Below, in pieces: positions 7,425 to 18,300 of a DNA stretch of 61,967 bases. The notes beneath the pieces were generated by a model. The model was not told the DNA's origin. It did not search any database and worked only from the letters and a program-made list of their open reading frames with translations. The position numbers and the translations under genes are program-made. The stretch's first letter is position 1. Every line of letters starts with the position of its first letter. Origin of the DNA: Argonema galeatum A003/A1 (GTDB taxonomy: Bacteria > Cyanobacteriota > Cyanobacteriia > Cyanobacteriales > Aerosakkonemataceae); NCBI RefSeq assembly GCF_023333595.1, contig NZ_JAIQZM010000037.1, positions 1 through 61,967 of the forward strand. Reading direction: 5' to 3'.

Positions 7425-8237
7425 TTAAAACAAACTCAATTGCACAAATTCAGCCGATGAATTCGATTTAATTAAACGCGGGAAACCTCTACCTTCTTCC
7501 TTCAAACCTCCGAGACGGTTAATATTTTCAATAATTATCGGTAGACAATCCTCAGCCATTTTTTCTTGAATGTGATAAGTATTGAATCGCAAGATATCCC
7601 AACCTTCTGTTTGCAAGTCGTTATTTCGCTGATTATCTAAAGGAATGCGTTCTTTGTCAGCGTGCCAGGTATCGCCGTCAGTTTCAATATTGATTTTACC
7701 GTAAGTACAGTAAATGGCAAAGTCAAGGGCGTAGTTATTGTTTCTAGCTGTCACAAACTCCTGACGTTCGGCATTAATTTCTAATTGTTTAAATTCAGCC
7801 CACAATTTATCTTCCAGAGGACTTTCATCATACAAATCGTTAATCTCACCTGCATTGGTGAATTTTTCCCAGGTAGTTTGGATGAAAACAATCCGACGCG
7901 ATCGACGGCTGAATATTGATGTTTCTAAACGTTGCAATGAGGATAACTCTAGTTTAGAATAACGCTGGCGGCTTTTTCTGTCCTTTGGTAATTCTGGAAA
8001 AAATTCCGACCGAAAAACTTCGCTAATTTGCTCAATTTTAGCATAATATCTAACGGCAAAAGCTTGTTTGCCAAAAGTTCCTGGTTGGTAAAAAGCAATC
8101 CATTGAGGAGGCCAACGCTGATTGAGAAATTTATGCACCTTATCTACAGGAATGCGATACCAATGGCGATCGCGAGCAATTTCCAAATCTAGCCGATTAG
8201 GTAGGATGGCGACTAATACTTCTTCATTTAATGCCAT
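7425..8237 (-). CDS. DUF559/Vsr-like endonuclease-fold protein
   Basis: I place the start at the ATG at 8237 (MALNEEV) because the upstream in-frame codons end at a TTG and are poorly conserved in character; this gives 270 residues. The C-terminal third has the Vsr/DUF559 pattern: LEDKLWAEFK, then YALDFAIYC, then INIETDGDTWH, then NNDLQTEGWDILRF, matching the helix and strands that carry the catalytic Asp/Glu/His in this nuclease fold. The N-terminal 150 residues, with KAFAVRYYAKI and RRIVFIQTT-like strands, are not recognised. It is divergent from the DUF1995 gene (89-base gap) and lies upstream of the Rpn gene on the same strand, 56 bases apart. Function unknown; possibly nucleic-acid repair or defence. 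Confidence 0.7.
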   Translation of the reverse strand: MALNEEVLVAILPNRLDLEIARDRHWYRIPVDKVHKFLNQRWPPQWIAFYQPGTFGKQAFAVRYYAKIEQISEVFRSEFFPELPKDRKSRQRYSKLELSSLQRLETSIFSRRSRRIVFIQTTWEKFTNAGEINDLYDESPLEDKLWAEFKQLEINAERQEFVTARNNNYALDFAIYCTYGKINIETDGDTWHADKERIPLDNQRNNDLQTEGWDILRFNTYHIQEKMAEDCLPIIIENINRLGGLKEEGRGFPRLIKSNSSAEFVQLSLF

Positions 8238-8326
8238 TGAATTTTCTGGGGAAGCTGGATAGATAAATATCAATGTTTGTGCTGGTACTATCACAGTACA
8301 ATAACCTGTAAGCAAAAAAATACATT

Positions 8327-9070
8327 ATGGCAGAACTACCCCAAAGTCTTGAAGAAGCGATCGCACAATCTCGCGAAGCTACCCTGGCTGCGATCGCAAA
8401 TGGTTGCTCCCGGCTGCAAGTAGAGTTAAATTTCCCAGAAATCGCACTCCAAGCACAGTCCATCGCCCAGCAATTCATCCCCGTCTTTGAAGACCGCATT
8501 TCCCACCTGAAAGTTTTTTTCCCCGATGCCGGTGCTGCCGCATTGGCCCGCCGCGACTGGGGAGAAGTTCCTTTTAAAATTCAAGACATTGGCATGGGTA
8601 GAACTCCCATCCAAAACAAAATTGAGCCGGAAGATGAGGTATTCTTGCTGGTTGACCTCAGTGCGGTGGAAGTGGGGGAAGTAGAAAAGCTGTGCAACGC
8701 AGCGGGCTCAAGGCCCGTTATTTTACTCATTCCCCACTTGGAAGATGCCGCTACTGTCGGTATCGGTTATACTGCCCGTCAACTGCGGGAACGGTTACTC
8801 AATACCTTGGAATCTTGCTACTATGTCAAACCCGTAGAAGGGGCAGCTTTGTTTCGCTGCTATCCCTCTCCTTGGCAGGTTTGGCTCCAAAATAGCGAAA
8901 ACTACAATTTGATTGCCGAATTGCCTAAAAAACCCGTTGGCGACGAACTCGATCGAATTCTATTCAACGCAACTCAGCCTAACAGCGCCAATGCAGGTGA
9001 TGCCCCACGTCCCAAAAAACCCGGACTTTTCACCAATATGGAACGTTTCTTACGGGCATTGAGCCGATAG
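8327..9070 (+). CDS. DUF1995 family protein
   Basis: 247 residues with the DUF1995 pattern: SLEEAIAQS near the start, an early LQVELNFPE strand, VFFPD and a central VFLLVDLSAVEVGEVE Rossmann-like strand-helix pair, then YVKPVEGAALFRCYP and WQVWL. Homologues are restricted to oxygenic phototrophs; plant relatives include LPA3, needed for photosystem II accumulation. No membrane segment or signal peptide is seen, so it is cytoplasmic or stromal in location. No good Shine-Dalgarno is visible before the ATG at 8327. The exact biochemical role is not established. Confidence 0.85.
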   Translation: MAELPQSLEEAIAQSREATLAAIANGCSRLQVELNFPEIALQAQSIAQQFIPVFEDRISHLKVFFPDAGAAALARRDWGEVPFKIQDIGMGRTPIQNKIEPEDEVFLLVDLSAVEVGEVEKLCNAAGSRPVILLIPHLEDAATVGIGYTARQLRERLLNTLESCYYVKPVEGAALFRCYPSPWQVWLQNSENYNLIAELPKKPVGDELDRILFNATQPNSANAGDAPRPKKPGLFTNMERFLRALSR

Positions 9071-9492
<422 letters not shown>

Positions 9493-9810
9493 ATGGACTT
9501 ACAAAAGCACAATCTGGCCGAAAAAATGGCCTTTTTGATATCGATTCCGCCTGACAGCAACCTGGCCAAATTGCTAAGATTTTGTTTAGCAACCGGGTGG
9601 AATGAGGAACTTGCGGGGAAGAGTGCCTTGGATATCGCCCGTGCGCTTATAGAAGACCCATATAATTTGCCTTATTGGACGCATGAGGTAATGGGAATTG
9701 ACAAAGAGCATAGCGATCGGGAGTGGATAGCGTTGGGAGAAATGGGCATCAAGGATACCAAAGAGTTTATTAACACCTTGTGGAAAGAATTGGAAAGTTT
9801 GAATTTGTAA
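9493..9810 (+). CDS. Hypothetical protein, 105 aa
   Basis: Unrecognised soluble protein with a helical, acidic composition. It begins MDLQKHNLAEK, has ARALIEDPYNLPYWTHEVMG in the middle, and ends in an amphipathic helix. No cysteines cluster, no membrane segment, no export signal. No clear Shine-Dalgarno precedes the ATG. It stands alone between two repeat-filled gaps. Codon usage looks ordinary, without low-complexity character, which favours a real gene. Confidence 0.55.
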   Translation: MDLQKHNLAEKMAFLISIPPDSNLAKLLRFCLATGWNEELAGKSALDIARALIEDPYNLPYWTHEVMGIDKEHSDREWIALGEMGIKDTKEFINTLWKELESLNL

Positions 9811-10093
9811 TCAAAGCTATAGTCATTGGTCATTAGTCATTGGTCATTTGGTAATTGGTGATTGGTAATCAAAAAATTACGTACTACCTTTTACCTTGGA
9901 AATAGACTTGTTGCAAAAGTCGATATTTATTTGCACGTTATCTGCGTTTACAGCGGCTTGCAGTCGGATGAAGTACACAAGAGAAACCCGGTTTATTGAA
10001 GAAACCTGGTTTCTATGTACCTCACTGCAAGAAGTCTAATGACCAATGACTACTGACCAATGACCCATGACTAATGACTACTGACTAAGTTAA
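9811..10093. other. Repeat-rich gap: TCATTGG/TGACCAA units and a GAAACC palindrome
   Basis: Holds TCATTGG-type units at 9828-9880 and complementary TGACYAATGAC units at 10036-10087, so the two ends can pair across the gap, plus a GAAACCCGGTTT-type inverted repeat at 9982-10014. No gene is seen. Confidence 0.75.
9982..10014. repeat. AGAAACCSGGTTTCT palindrome pair
   Basis: Two degenerate copies of the 15-base palindrome AGAAACCGGGTTTCT lie close together. Better copies are at 34518-34532, 34536-34550, 41580-41594 and, inside a gene, at 37580-37594. Confidence 0.75.
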
Positions 10094-12007
10094 TTATTCA
10101 TCTCTCAAATCATCAGGCACGATCGCATCTATTAGGTTGGCACCATTCAAGTTAGTATCTGTTAGGTTTGCGCCACTAAGGTTGGCACCCATCAGGTTAG
10201 CAGCACTCAAGTTGGCACTACTCAGATCGACACCAGTCAACCTAGCATTACTCAAATCCGCACCAAACAAGTTAGCATTCTTAAGATTGGAACCAGCCAA
10301 GTTGGAATCTTTTAGGTTGGCAAAACTCAGATTTGCGCTACTGAAGTTGACCCTCGTGAGGCTGGCAAAACTTATGTTGGCGCGATTCAGGTTGGCGCGA
10401 TTGAAGTTGGCATTATCCAAATCCGCTTTATGGAAATCGCTTTCACTAAGCTCGGCATCACTTAGATCGATACTTTCTAATTTTGCACCAGCAACTTTTA
10501 TCCCTCTAAGAATAACGCCATCCTTATTCAAATCTTGGAGTGCCATATACCGGGCATAGCTTACCTCTACTCCTTCCGCTCCATCTATCGTACTCCAAGC
10601 TTGGTAGTGAGATTGTTTTTTACGTTCGGGAATTTCCTTAATGAATAGAACTACGGCAACAACAACACTTAGAGACTCAAGACTCCCCAAAATTTGTCCT
10701 AGTATAGAGTTTTCATTAGTGATCAGAATCAGAAAGAGTACTATGCCGACGACGATCAGAGTGACTGCCCATGTGGGTAATTCCCAGAACCAGTAAACAA
10801 ATTGTTCTTGTAAGTAAACGAATTTTTCCTTGATTTGTTTTACTATTACGCCTTGGCTGAAAACCGATCTTAAGCCTTTGATCTGCTCCTGTATCTGCTC
10901 CTGTACCAGGGTCTTAATTTGCTCAGATTTGTTTTTTTGGACTAATTCGACCTGTAAAACTGGAGACTCTTGTGGGACTGGTGCTTTCTCCACCTCCACA
11001 GCAGGGGTTGATACTGTCTGTGATGGGAGAGATGGTGCGGTATAACCGGCACCTTCTAACATCAAATTGGCGATCGCACCATAGGCATCCACCCAAGCTT
11101 GTTTTACTTCAGGAGTCCAAGAGAGCTGTAGGTACTGCTCAAAAGTCATTAGCAGCGCCTCACCCACCATCGGGTAATATTTTGGTAATACTCCGTAGCT
11201 AATGTGTCTGCCTCCCAAATCTTTTAGCACTTGTCCTAGAACTTCGGGCCTACGTAGACTTTCTACCACTAGCACTAAGGAACTGATCAGCTTTTTCTGC
11301 TGCTTCTTCATATCGGTGCTGCCAAATAAAGGTTTAACCTCTGGGTTAGCCGCAAACAAGTTCTCGTAGAAGCTAGCGGCAAATTGTTCTGCCTGGGGTC
11401 TAACTTTGGCAAAGCTGCTTTCGAGTAATTCTACCTGTAAAGCGCCTGACTTCTGTGGTGTTGGTGTTTTATTTACCTCAAAAGAAGGGGTTGGTACTTT
11501 CTGTAATTCGACCTGTAAAACAGGAGACTGCTGTGGAACTGGTGCTTTCTCCACTTTGGCGGAAGGGGTTGATACTGTCTGTGATGGGAGAGATGGTGCG
11601 GTATAACCGGCACCTTCTAACATCAAATTGGCGATCGCACCATAGGCATCCACCCAAGCTTGTTTTACTTCAGGAGTCCAAGAGAGCTGTAGGTACTGCT
11701 CAAAAGTCACCAGCAGCGCCTCACCCACCATCGGGTAATATTTTGGTAATACCCCGTACTGAATGTGTCTGCCTCCCAAATCTTTTAGCACTTGCCCTAG
11801 AACTTCTGGTCTGCGTAGATTTTCTACCACTAACACTAAGGAACCGATCAGCTTTTTCTGCTGCTTCTTTATATCCGTGTTGCTAAATAAAGGTTTGAGC
11901 TTTGGGTTAGCTGCAAACAGGTTCTCGTAGAAGCTAGCTGCAAATTCATCAGCTTGAGGTCTGATGCGCTGGAAACTCTGTTCTAATAGTTCAACTTTTA
12001 AAGACAT
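10094..12007 (-). CDS. Tandem two-globin, membrane-anchored pentapeptide-repeat protein
   Basis: 637 residues in a rare order. Globin 1 (about 1-136) and globin 2 (about 190-323) resemble the haem domain of flavohaemoglobins: FYENLF gives Tyr B10 (Tyr27, Tyr214), QQKKL gives a distal Gln E7 (Gln49, Gln236), and GGRH gives the proximal His F8 (His81, His269). All haem-contact positions are kept in both. No FAD or NAD reductase domain follows. Pro-rich linkers, a charged coiled-coil-like stretch (355-400) and two transmembrane helices (about 411-430 and 443-458) come next, then about 25 pentapeptide units of A(D/N)LXX type (499-628) forming a beta-helix. Both globins should face the cytoplasm with the repeat domain. 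An oxygen or NO sensor or scavenger tethered to the membrane is inference. ATG at 12007. Confidence 0.85.
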   Translation of the reverse strand: MSLKVELLEQSFQRIRPQADEFAASFYENLFAANPKLKPLFSNTDIKKQQKKLIGSLVLVVENLRRPEVLGQVLKDLGGRHIQYGVLPKYYPMVGEALLVTFEQYLQLSWTPEVKQAWVDAYGAIANLMLEGAGYTAPSLPSQTVSTPSAKVEKAPVPQQSPVLQVELQKVPTPSFEVNKTPTPQKSGALQVELLESSFAKVRPQAEQFAASFYENLFAANPEVKPLFGSTDMKKQQKKLISSLVLVVESLRRPEVLGQVLKDLGGRHISYGVLPKYYPMVGEALLMTFEQYLQLSWTPEVKQAWVDAYGAIANLMLEGAGYTAPSLPSQTVSTPAVEVEKAPVPQESPVLQVELVQKNKSEQIKTLVQEQIQEQIKGLRSVFSQGVIVKQIKEKFVYLQEQFVYWFWELPTWAVTLIVVGIVLFLILITNENSILGQILGSLESLSVVVAVVLFIKEIPERKKQSHYQAWSTIDGAEGVEVSYARYMALQDLNKDGVILRGIKVAGAKLESIDLSDAELSESDFHKADLDNANFNRANLNRANISFASLTRVNFSSANLSFANLKDSNLAGSNLKNANLFGADLSNARLTGVDLSSANLSAANLMGANLSGANLTDTNLNGANLIDAIVPDDLRDE

Positions 12008-12083
12008 TTATCAGATCTGACAATCGGTATAAAAACTATGCTATCAAATTCTAGAGTCGCATGGCATTCCCAGTCCCCGTTCC

Positions 12084-12566
12084 CTAAGAGATGTGTTTTA
12101 CATAAACGCGATCGCATCTCGCTGTCTCTACTCCAGAGGCAGGTTGATAGCCGCTGCTTTCATATAGTTGCACTGCTTGTTTTAAAACTGAGGCAGTTTC
12201 TATCCAAATCTGTTGAAAACCTCTAGATGCGATCGCACTTTCTAACTCTTTCAATAAAAATTTCCCCAGTCCTTTTCTCCTTGCAGATGGCAACAGATAC
12301 ATTTTGCGAATTTCTACTGCGTCTGACGCTCTTTTGATGGGATAATAAGCAGCTGTTCCTACCACTTGTCCCTCCTGTTCCACCACCCAGAACTCTCCCG
12401 CAACTGCCAGATAACATTCTTCGATCTGCAATACATCTTTGTCTGCCTCTGTTGGTTCCCAAGGCAAGCCGTACTCGGTTAACACGGAATGGATGACATC
12501 GGCAGCAAAGGCCAGATCGCCCTCCTCCCAAGAACGAATCACAAAATCGCGATAGTGAGTTTTCAC
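12084..12566 (-). CDS. GNAT family N-acetyltransferase
   Basis: 160 residues with the GNAT fold: beta strand FWVVEQEGQVVGTAAYYP, strand AVEIRKMYLLPSARRKGLG carrying the acetyl-CoA pyrophosphate loop (R/Q-x-x-G-x-G/A as RRKGLG), then helix GKFLLKELE and the late QLYESSGYQP motif. GTG start at 12566. The substrate cannot be read from sequence. It is upstream of the globin gene on the same strand with a 76-base gap, so co-transcription is possible but not shown. Confidence 0.85.
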   Translation of the reverse strand: MKTHYRDFVIRSWEEGDLAFAADVIHSVLTEYGLPWEPTEADKDVLQIEECYLAVAGEFWVVEQEGQVVGTAAYYPIKRASDAVEIRKMYLLPSARRKGLGKFLLKELESAIASRGFQQIWIETASVLKQAVQLYESSGYQPASGVETARCDRVYVKHIS

Positions 12567-12928
12567 TTTAAATATAGTTATTCTACAATTATTTATTTTA
12601 ATGTTGTCATCGTTGGTTAAATTTTAACCGCAGATGAAGACAGATAAACGCAGATAAACGCAGATAAGAATAATCACACGAATTTTTTAGGTAAGCGATG
12701 CTACCAAACATGATATTATTGGTTTCAAACCCCCGGCTCGCTCCGTGGGGTCAATCCAAAATCCAAAATCCAAAATTGAATAAATTACGCAAATTTACGT
12801 AGTTGTAAAATCTGATAGATATGATAATATAGTTTGCATTATAACATATCTTTAGGTAGATGATGAAGCAACTACCTATGAACCATGATGAGAATTGGTA
12901 ATGCCAAATTGAGGATAAGGTAAAAAAA
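12567..12928. other. 362-base intergenic region with repeat copy B
   Basis: Holds the second copy of the ~105-bp dispersed repeat (12602-12703, inverse of 2470-2576), then three CCAAAAT units at 12753-12777, then A/T-rich sequence leading to the histidine-kinase gene. The region is divergent, so it must contain promoters for both the GNAT gene and signalling cluster 1. Confidence 0.75.
12602..12703. repeat. Dispersed ~105-bp repeat, copy B
   Basis: Inverse of copy A at 2470-2576, with tandem GATAAACGCA units, GTTGTCATCGTTGGTTAAAT at one end and ACGAATTTTTTAGGTAA at the other. Confidence 0.75.
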
Positions 12929-15283
12929 ATGATTCAGATCGGCCTCAAGAAGCTATTATCTAAAAAAGAAAGTTCATCGACGATCGCCAACCTGGTAAAT
13001 ACTATTGATAATTCTATCAGCATTCAGGATGCCGAAGGCGATACGCTGCTTGGGGTGGCAAGTGAAAATCAATTAAATAGATGTCCGATCGAAGTTTCAG
13101 GAGAAACGATCGGATGGGTAATTGGGTCAGAAAAAGCATCTCCTGTAGCTGCTTTTATATCTTATTTAGCTAATAAAGAGCTAGAGAAGAAAGCACTTGC
13201 AAACGAATTATTAGCTCGATATAGAGAAATCACAGTTTTATATCAAATTTCCCAAAAGTTAACGGCAACTTTAGAACTAAAAGAAGTTGCCAAATTAGCG
13301 ATCGATGAAGCCAAAGAGCTTGTAGACGCAACCAGCGGCTCGATCGTGTTAGTACATCCAGTCAACGGCTGCCTTGAAGTCATCTCGGCATTTGGTAAAG
13401 AATGCCAGCCAAATGCAACCTTAAAACTAGGTGAAGGCATCATCGGTAACGTAGTTACAAGAGGAACGGGAGAAATAGTCAACGATGTGTTATCCGATCC
13501 CAGATATGTAGAAAATAAAGAGCAAGTAAGCTCTCTAATTTGCGTTCCTTTGAAGACGAAAGATAAAGTAATTGGTGCGATCGAAATCAGCAGCAAGACA
13601 CCAGTCAATTACACAGCAGCAGATCTGAAACTGCTTACCATGCTGGCATTTCAAGCTGGATCGGCCATTGAAAATGCCCTTCTCCATGAAAACCAGCTGC
13701 GCGAAAGCCGCCGGGAAGCTTTGCTTTTTCGTTTAGCAAGCCAAATCCGTCATTCCCTGAACCTCGATACCATTTTAGAAACAGCTGTGACCGAGATCCG
13801 CAGTCTCCTGCAAATCGATCGCTGCCAATTCATCTGGTATAGACCCGAAGAAGGGAAAAAAGTTCCCAGGCAGAGCCAGGAAACGAGGTCAAAAGGCCAA
13901 AGTAAAGCAGAAAACTTCATTCATCCTTCGGAAATCCCTACAGAGTACATCGATCGTGCTTCCGCTAACTGGGAAGTTGTCAAAGAAGCCAAAAACCCCG
14001 ATTTACCGAGCTTAATGGGTTACTACTCAGCTGTAGAGGTTGGTTCGTTTACGGAGAAACTTCTAGATATGGAAGTAGTTTGGGCAGATAATGTCGTAAC
14101 CCTCAGCGATCCGGTAATGAAAGAGTTCTTCCTTGATAAAAAATTTAGCTCTTTATTCGCACTGCCGATTCAAACTCGCTCTGGAACAATTGGTGTAATT
14201 AGCTGCGGTCACAGTACAGAAGTGCGTAAGTGGAGCGACCATGAAGTAGAACTATTGCAGGCTGTGGCTACTCAACTGGCAATCGCTCTCGACCAAGCAG
14301 AATTATACCAAGAAACTGCGATCGCAGCCGCCACAGCCCAAGCCCAAACCCGACAATTACAGCAAACCCTGCACGAATTACAGCAAACCCAAGCACAGCT
14401 AATCCAAAGCGAAAAAATGTCCAGCCTTGGCTGTATGGTTGCTGGTGTAGCCCACGAAATCAACAATCCCGTCAATTTTATCTACGGCAACCTCTCCTAC
14501 GCCCATCAATATTCCCAAAGCTTACTCGATCTTGTACAACTTTATGGCAAGCACTATCCGCAACCAGTACCGGAAATTCAAGCTCAGATAGAAGCGATCG
14601 AACTCGACTTTCTGGTTGAAGACCTACCCAAAATACTATCATCAATGCAGGTGGGAGTCGATCGCATCCGTCAAATCGTCTTATCCCTGCGAAACTTCTC
14701 CCGTCTGGATCAAGCAGAGATGAAGCCAGTGAACATTCACGAAGGTATCGATAGCACCCTCATGATATTGCACCATCGCTTAAAATCGACAACAGAACGT
14801 CCTGCAATTCAAGCAACTCAAGAGTATGGCGACTTGCCGCTTGTAGAGTGTTATCCCGGTCAGTTGAACCAAGTTTTCATGAACGTCATCAGCAATGCGA
14901 TCGACGCCCTTGAAAACCAACCTCAACCTCAGATTACCATTCATACTGAAGTAGTCCGCGCTCTGGACGCTGTTGTGATTCGCATTCGAGACAACGGCCC
15001 AGGAATGACAGATGAGGTCAAAAAGAGATTGTTTGACCCCTTCTATACAACCAAACCAGTAGGGAAAGGGACAGGGCTAGGTTTGTCCATTAGCTACCAG
15101 ATTGTCGTGGAAAAACATGGAGGCAGCTTGAAGTGTATATCTGAACCAGGTCAGGGTGCAGAGTTTTTGATTCAGATTCCCGTCAAAGCGATCGCACTAA
15201 GTCGTCCTGAGAGTAACAATCACCATCTGGTTGATTTTACTCCTAATTTGCAGACATACCGCCATCAAACTCAATATTGTTAA
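12929..15283 (+). CDS. GAF-GAF sensor histidine kinase
   Basis: 784 residues, soluble. The first 80 residues are an unassigned sensory-looking domain; GAF 1 spans about 111-251 and GAF 2 about 278-458; a short coiled coil leads to a HisKA domain with phospho-acceptor His509 in VAHEINNP and the long cyanobacterial spacer rich in LRNFSRLD; the HATPase domain follows (about 650-765) with N box NAIDAL, DNGPGM, the FDPFYTTK F box and GTGLGL. All catalytic elements are intact. Neither GAF shows an obvious bilin-binding cysteine. It carries no receiver, so it must signal to another protein. AAGG at 12917-12920 gives good ATG spacing. It precedes the giant hybrid kinase by 80 bases and is probably the first gene of cluster 1. 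Confidence 0.92.
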   Translation: MIQIGLKKLLSKKESSSTIANLVNTIDNSISIQDAEGDTLLGVASENQLNRCPIEVSGETIGWVIGSEKASPVAAFISYLANKELEKKALANELLARYREITVLYQISQKLTATLELKEVAKLAIDEAKELVDATSGSIVLVHPVNGCLEVISAFGKECQPNATLKLGEGIIGNVVTRGTGEIVNDVLSDPRYVENKEQVSSLICVPLKTKDKVIGAIEISSKTPVNYTAADLKLLTMLAFQAGSAIENALLHENQLRESRREALLFRLASQIRHSLNLDTILETAVTEIRSLLQIDRCQFIWYRPEEGKKVPRQSQETRSKGQSKAENFIHPSEIPTEYIDRASANWEVVKEAKNPDLPSLMGYYSAVEVGSFTEKLLDMEVVWADNVVTLSDPVMKEFFLDKKFSSLFALPIQTRSGTIGVISCGHSTEVRKWSDHEVELLQAVATQLAIALDQAELYQETAIAAATAQAQTRQLQQTLHELQQTQAQLIQSEKMSSLGCMVAGVAHEINNPVNFIYGNLSYAHQYSQSLLDLVQLYGKHYPQPVPEIQAQIEAIELDFLVEDLPKILSSMQVGVDRIRQIVLSLRNFSRLDQAEMKPVNIHEGIDSTLMILHHRLKSTTERPAIQATQEYGDLPLVECYPGQLNQVFMNVISNAIDALENQPQPQITIHTEVVRALDAVVIRIRDNGPGMTDEVKKRLFDPFYTTKPVGKGTGLGLSISYQIVVEKHGGSLKCISEPGQGAEFLIQIPVKAIALSRPESNNHHLVDFTPNLQTYRHQTQYC

Positions 15284-15363
15284 CCACTTGTAGAACACTC
15301 GGCAAATTTTGGTTATTAATATACCAGACTAAAATAACCTCACAAAGCGATAGGAGAACACGA

Positions 15364-18300
15364 ATGATTTCCATTCCAGGTTACATAATCACCGAACAAA
15401 TTCAAGCCGGTTTCCATACTCTTATTTATCGGGGAGTTAGGGAACAGTCTCAAACATCGGTGATTATTAAAACACTCCTCGCCGATTATCCCACCCTCGA
15501 ACAAATTACTCGACTCAGACATGAATATCAAATTCTGCAAAAATTAGAGATTGAAGGAATTGTTAAAGCATACGCATTAGAAAACTATCATAACGGTCTA
15601 GCAATCATATTAGAAGACTTTTCAGGACAATCCCTCAAAAAAATTTTAGTGACTCAAAAAATCGAATTAATTTCCTTCCTAAAAATCAGCATTCAGCTAG
15701 CCATAACCCTAGATCAGTTGCATCAAAATCAGATTATACATAAAGACATTAAACCCGATAACATCCTGGTCAACACTTCTACAGGGAAAGTTAAAATTAT
15801 CGACTTTAGCATAGCATCACGCCTATCCAGAGAGACGACAGAAATTAGTAATACCAATTTACTAGAAGGAACCCTAGCCTATATATCACCAGAACAGACA
15901 GGCAGAATGAATCGGTCAATTGACTACCGCACAGACTTCTATTCATTAGGAATAACATTCTATGAAATCTTGACAGGACAGCTACCATTTAATGCCACCG
16001 AACCCCTAGAATTAGTTCACTGTCATATAGCCAAACAACCAATCCCACTCCATCAACTAAATCCAGAAATTCCCCACGCGATTTCTGATATCGTGATGAA
16101 GTTATTATCCAAAACCGCTGAAGACCGTTATCAAAGCGCTTTAGGACTAAAAGCAGATTTAGAAACCTGTCTAAATCAACTGCAATCAACTGGCAATATT
16201 TCTGACTTTTCAATCGGTAAGCGGGATAAATCCGGCTCTTTTTCCATCCCACAAAAACTCTATGGCCGCGACGAAGAAGTACTTACTTTGCTGTCAGCCT
16301 TTGACCGAGTTAGTCAAGGAAAAAGCGAGATGATGCTTGTGAGTGGCTACTCAGGGATTGGTAAAACCTCAGTAGTCAATGAAGTTCATAAACCCATAGT
16401 TCGGCAAAGGGGTTATTTTATAGCAGGCAAATTTGACCAGTTCAAGCGGAATATTCCCTACGCTTCAATGATTCAAGCATTTCAAGAATTAATCCGACAA
16501 CTGTTAACAGAAAATTCGGAAAAAATAGCTATTTGGCAAGAGAAACTATTAGACGCTGTGGGTATAAACGGGCAGGTAATTATAGATGTTATCCCGGAAG
16601 TAGAACTGATTATCGGCCCCCAAATAGATGTTCCTGCACTGGGGCCATCTGAATCACAAAATCGCTTTAATCGAGTATTTAAACAATTTATTCATGTATT
16701 TACAAAACCAGAACACCCCCTGGTAGTTTTCCTAGATGACTTACAGTGGGCAGATTCAGCTTCCTTGAAATTGATTGAGTTGCTAATAACTGATCCAGAT
16801 AGCCAATATCTGTTGATGATCGGCGCGTATCGAGATAATGAAGTAACTTCAACTCATCCCTTAATGCTCACATTAGAGGATATTCAAAAAACTGGTGTCC
16901 GTATTGCTACTATCACACTCCAACCTTTAGATATCAGCAACGTCCGCTTACTTGTTGCCGATACTCTTCACGATGAGACTTCCAAATCTCAGCCGTTAGC
17001 TGAGTTAGTTTTCAATAAAACTCAAGGCAATCCTTTCTTCTTGACTCAAATGTTGCAAACTCTACATCAAGAAGAACTATTGACATTTAACTTTAGTACT
17101 GCCTGTTGGCAGTGGAATATTAAAAAAATTCAAGCTGTAGGTATTACTGATTATAATATTGTCGAATTGATTGCCAGAAATATTCAAAAATTAGCGCTAG
17201 AAACCCAACAAGTATTAAAATTATCAGCTTGTATTGGAGATAAATTTAATTTAGAAGTTCTCGCAATTGTCAATCAAAAATCTTCCTCAGAAACAGCATC
17301 TAATTTGTGGCCAGCACTTCAGTTGGGTTTGATTTTACCCCTGAGTGATGCCTACAAGATTCCGCTAGTCGGAATGGGTAATTGGTTATCGACAATGGAA
17401 AATGAACAATCCTACCAATTACCAATTACTAAAATTTCCTACAAATTTCTCCATGACCGCGTGCAGCAGGCGGCTTATTCTCTGATTCCCGAAGATCAGA
17501 AAAAAGAAACTCACCTAAAAATTGGTCAACTGCTCCTGAAAAATACCCCAGAAACGGAGATTGAAGACAACATATTTGAGATTGTAAACCAACTGAATAT
17601 TGGTGCTGAATTCATTATTGACCAGGTGGAAAAAGATCGGCTAGCTCAATTAAATCTAATCGCATCTCGGAAAGCTAAAGCGGCGACTGCTTATGAACCT
17701 GCACTCAATTATTTAACGGTAGGATTGAGACTTTTAGATCAAGATAGTTGGCATTATCAGTATGATTTAACGCTGAATCTCTATGTCGAAGCAGTAGAAG
17801 TGGAATACTTAAATACTAACTTCGATCGGGCAGCTATTTTAGCGGAAGTCGTCCTGCAACAGGCTACAAATCTACTCGATCGAGTGAAAGTATATGAGAC
17901 TCAAATCCAGTTTTATACTGCTCAAAATCAGATGCTCAAAGCAGTCAATACTGGACTACAAGCCCTAGAACTCCTCGGTTTTTCTCTGTTAAACACACCC
18001 AGCGACTCTCTGGAAATATTCCAGTTGCCCAAATTGGAACAACTAGAAGAAATTCCTGTAATGACAGATCCTTATCAACTGGCAGCTTTGCGACTCCTGA
18101 TTACTGTCATTGGTCCAGCGATTATTGCAGATCCAACAATTTTTGTGCGTGTGAGCTTGACCCTAGTGAATCTCTGTATTCAAAATGGTCATTCAGCGTT
18201 GGCTGCGATCGCCTATACTAATTATGGCTGGTTGCTATGTGGAGCAGGAAAACTGGATTCTGGATATCATTCTGGTCAGGTGGCTTTGAGGTTGTTGGAG

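Noticed and set aside
15277..15363. Upstream start for the first giant kinase, overlapping the previous gene
   Set aside because: The ATG at 15364 has a ribosome site and gives the MISIPGY start seen in the paralogue (MITLPGY).
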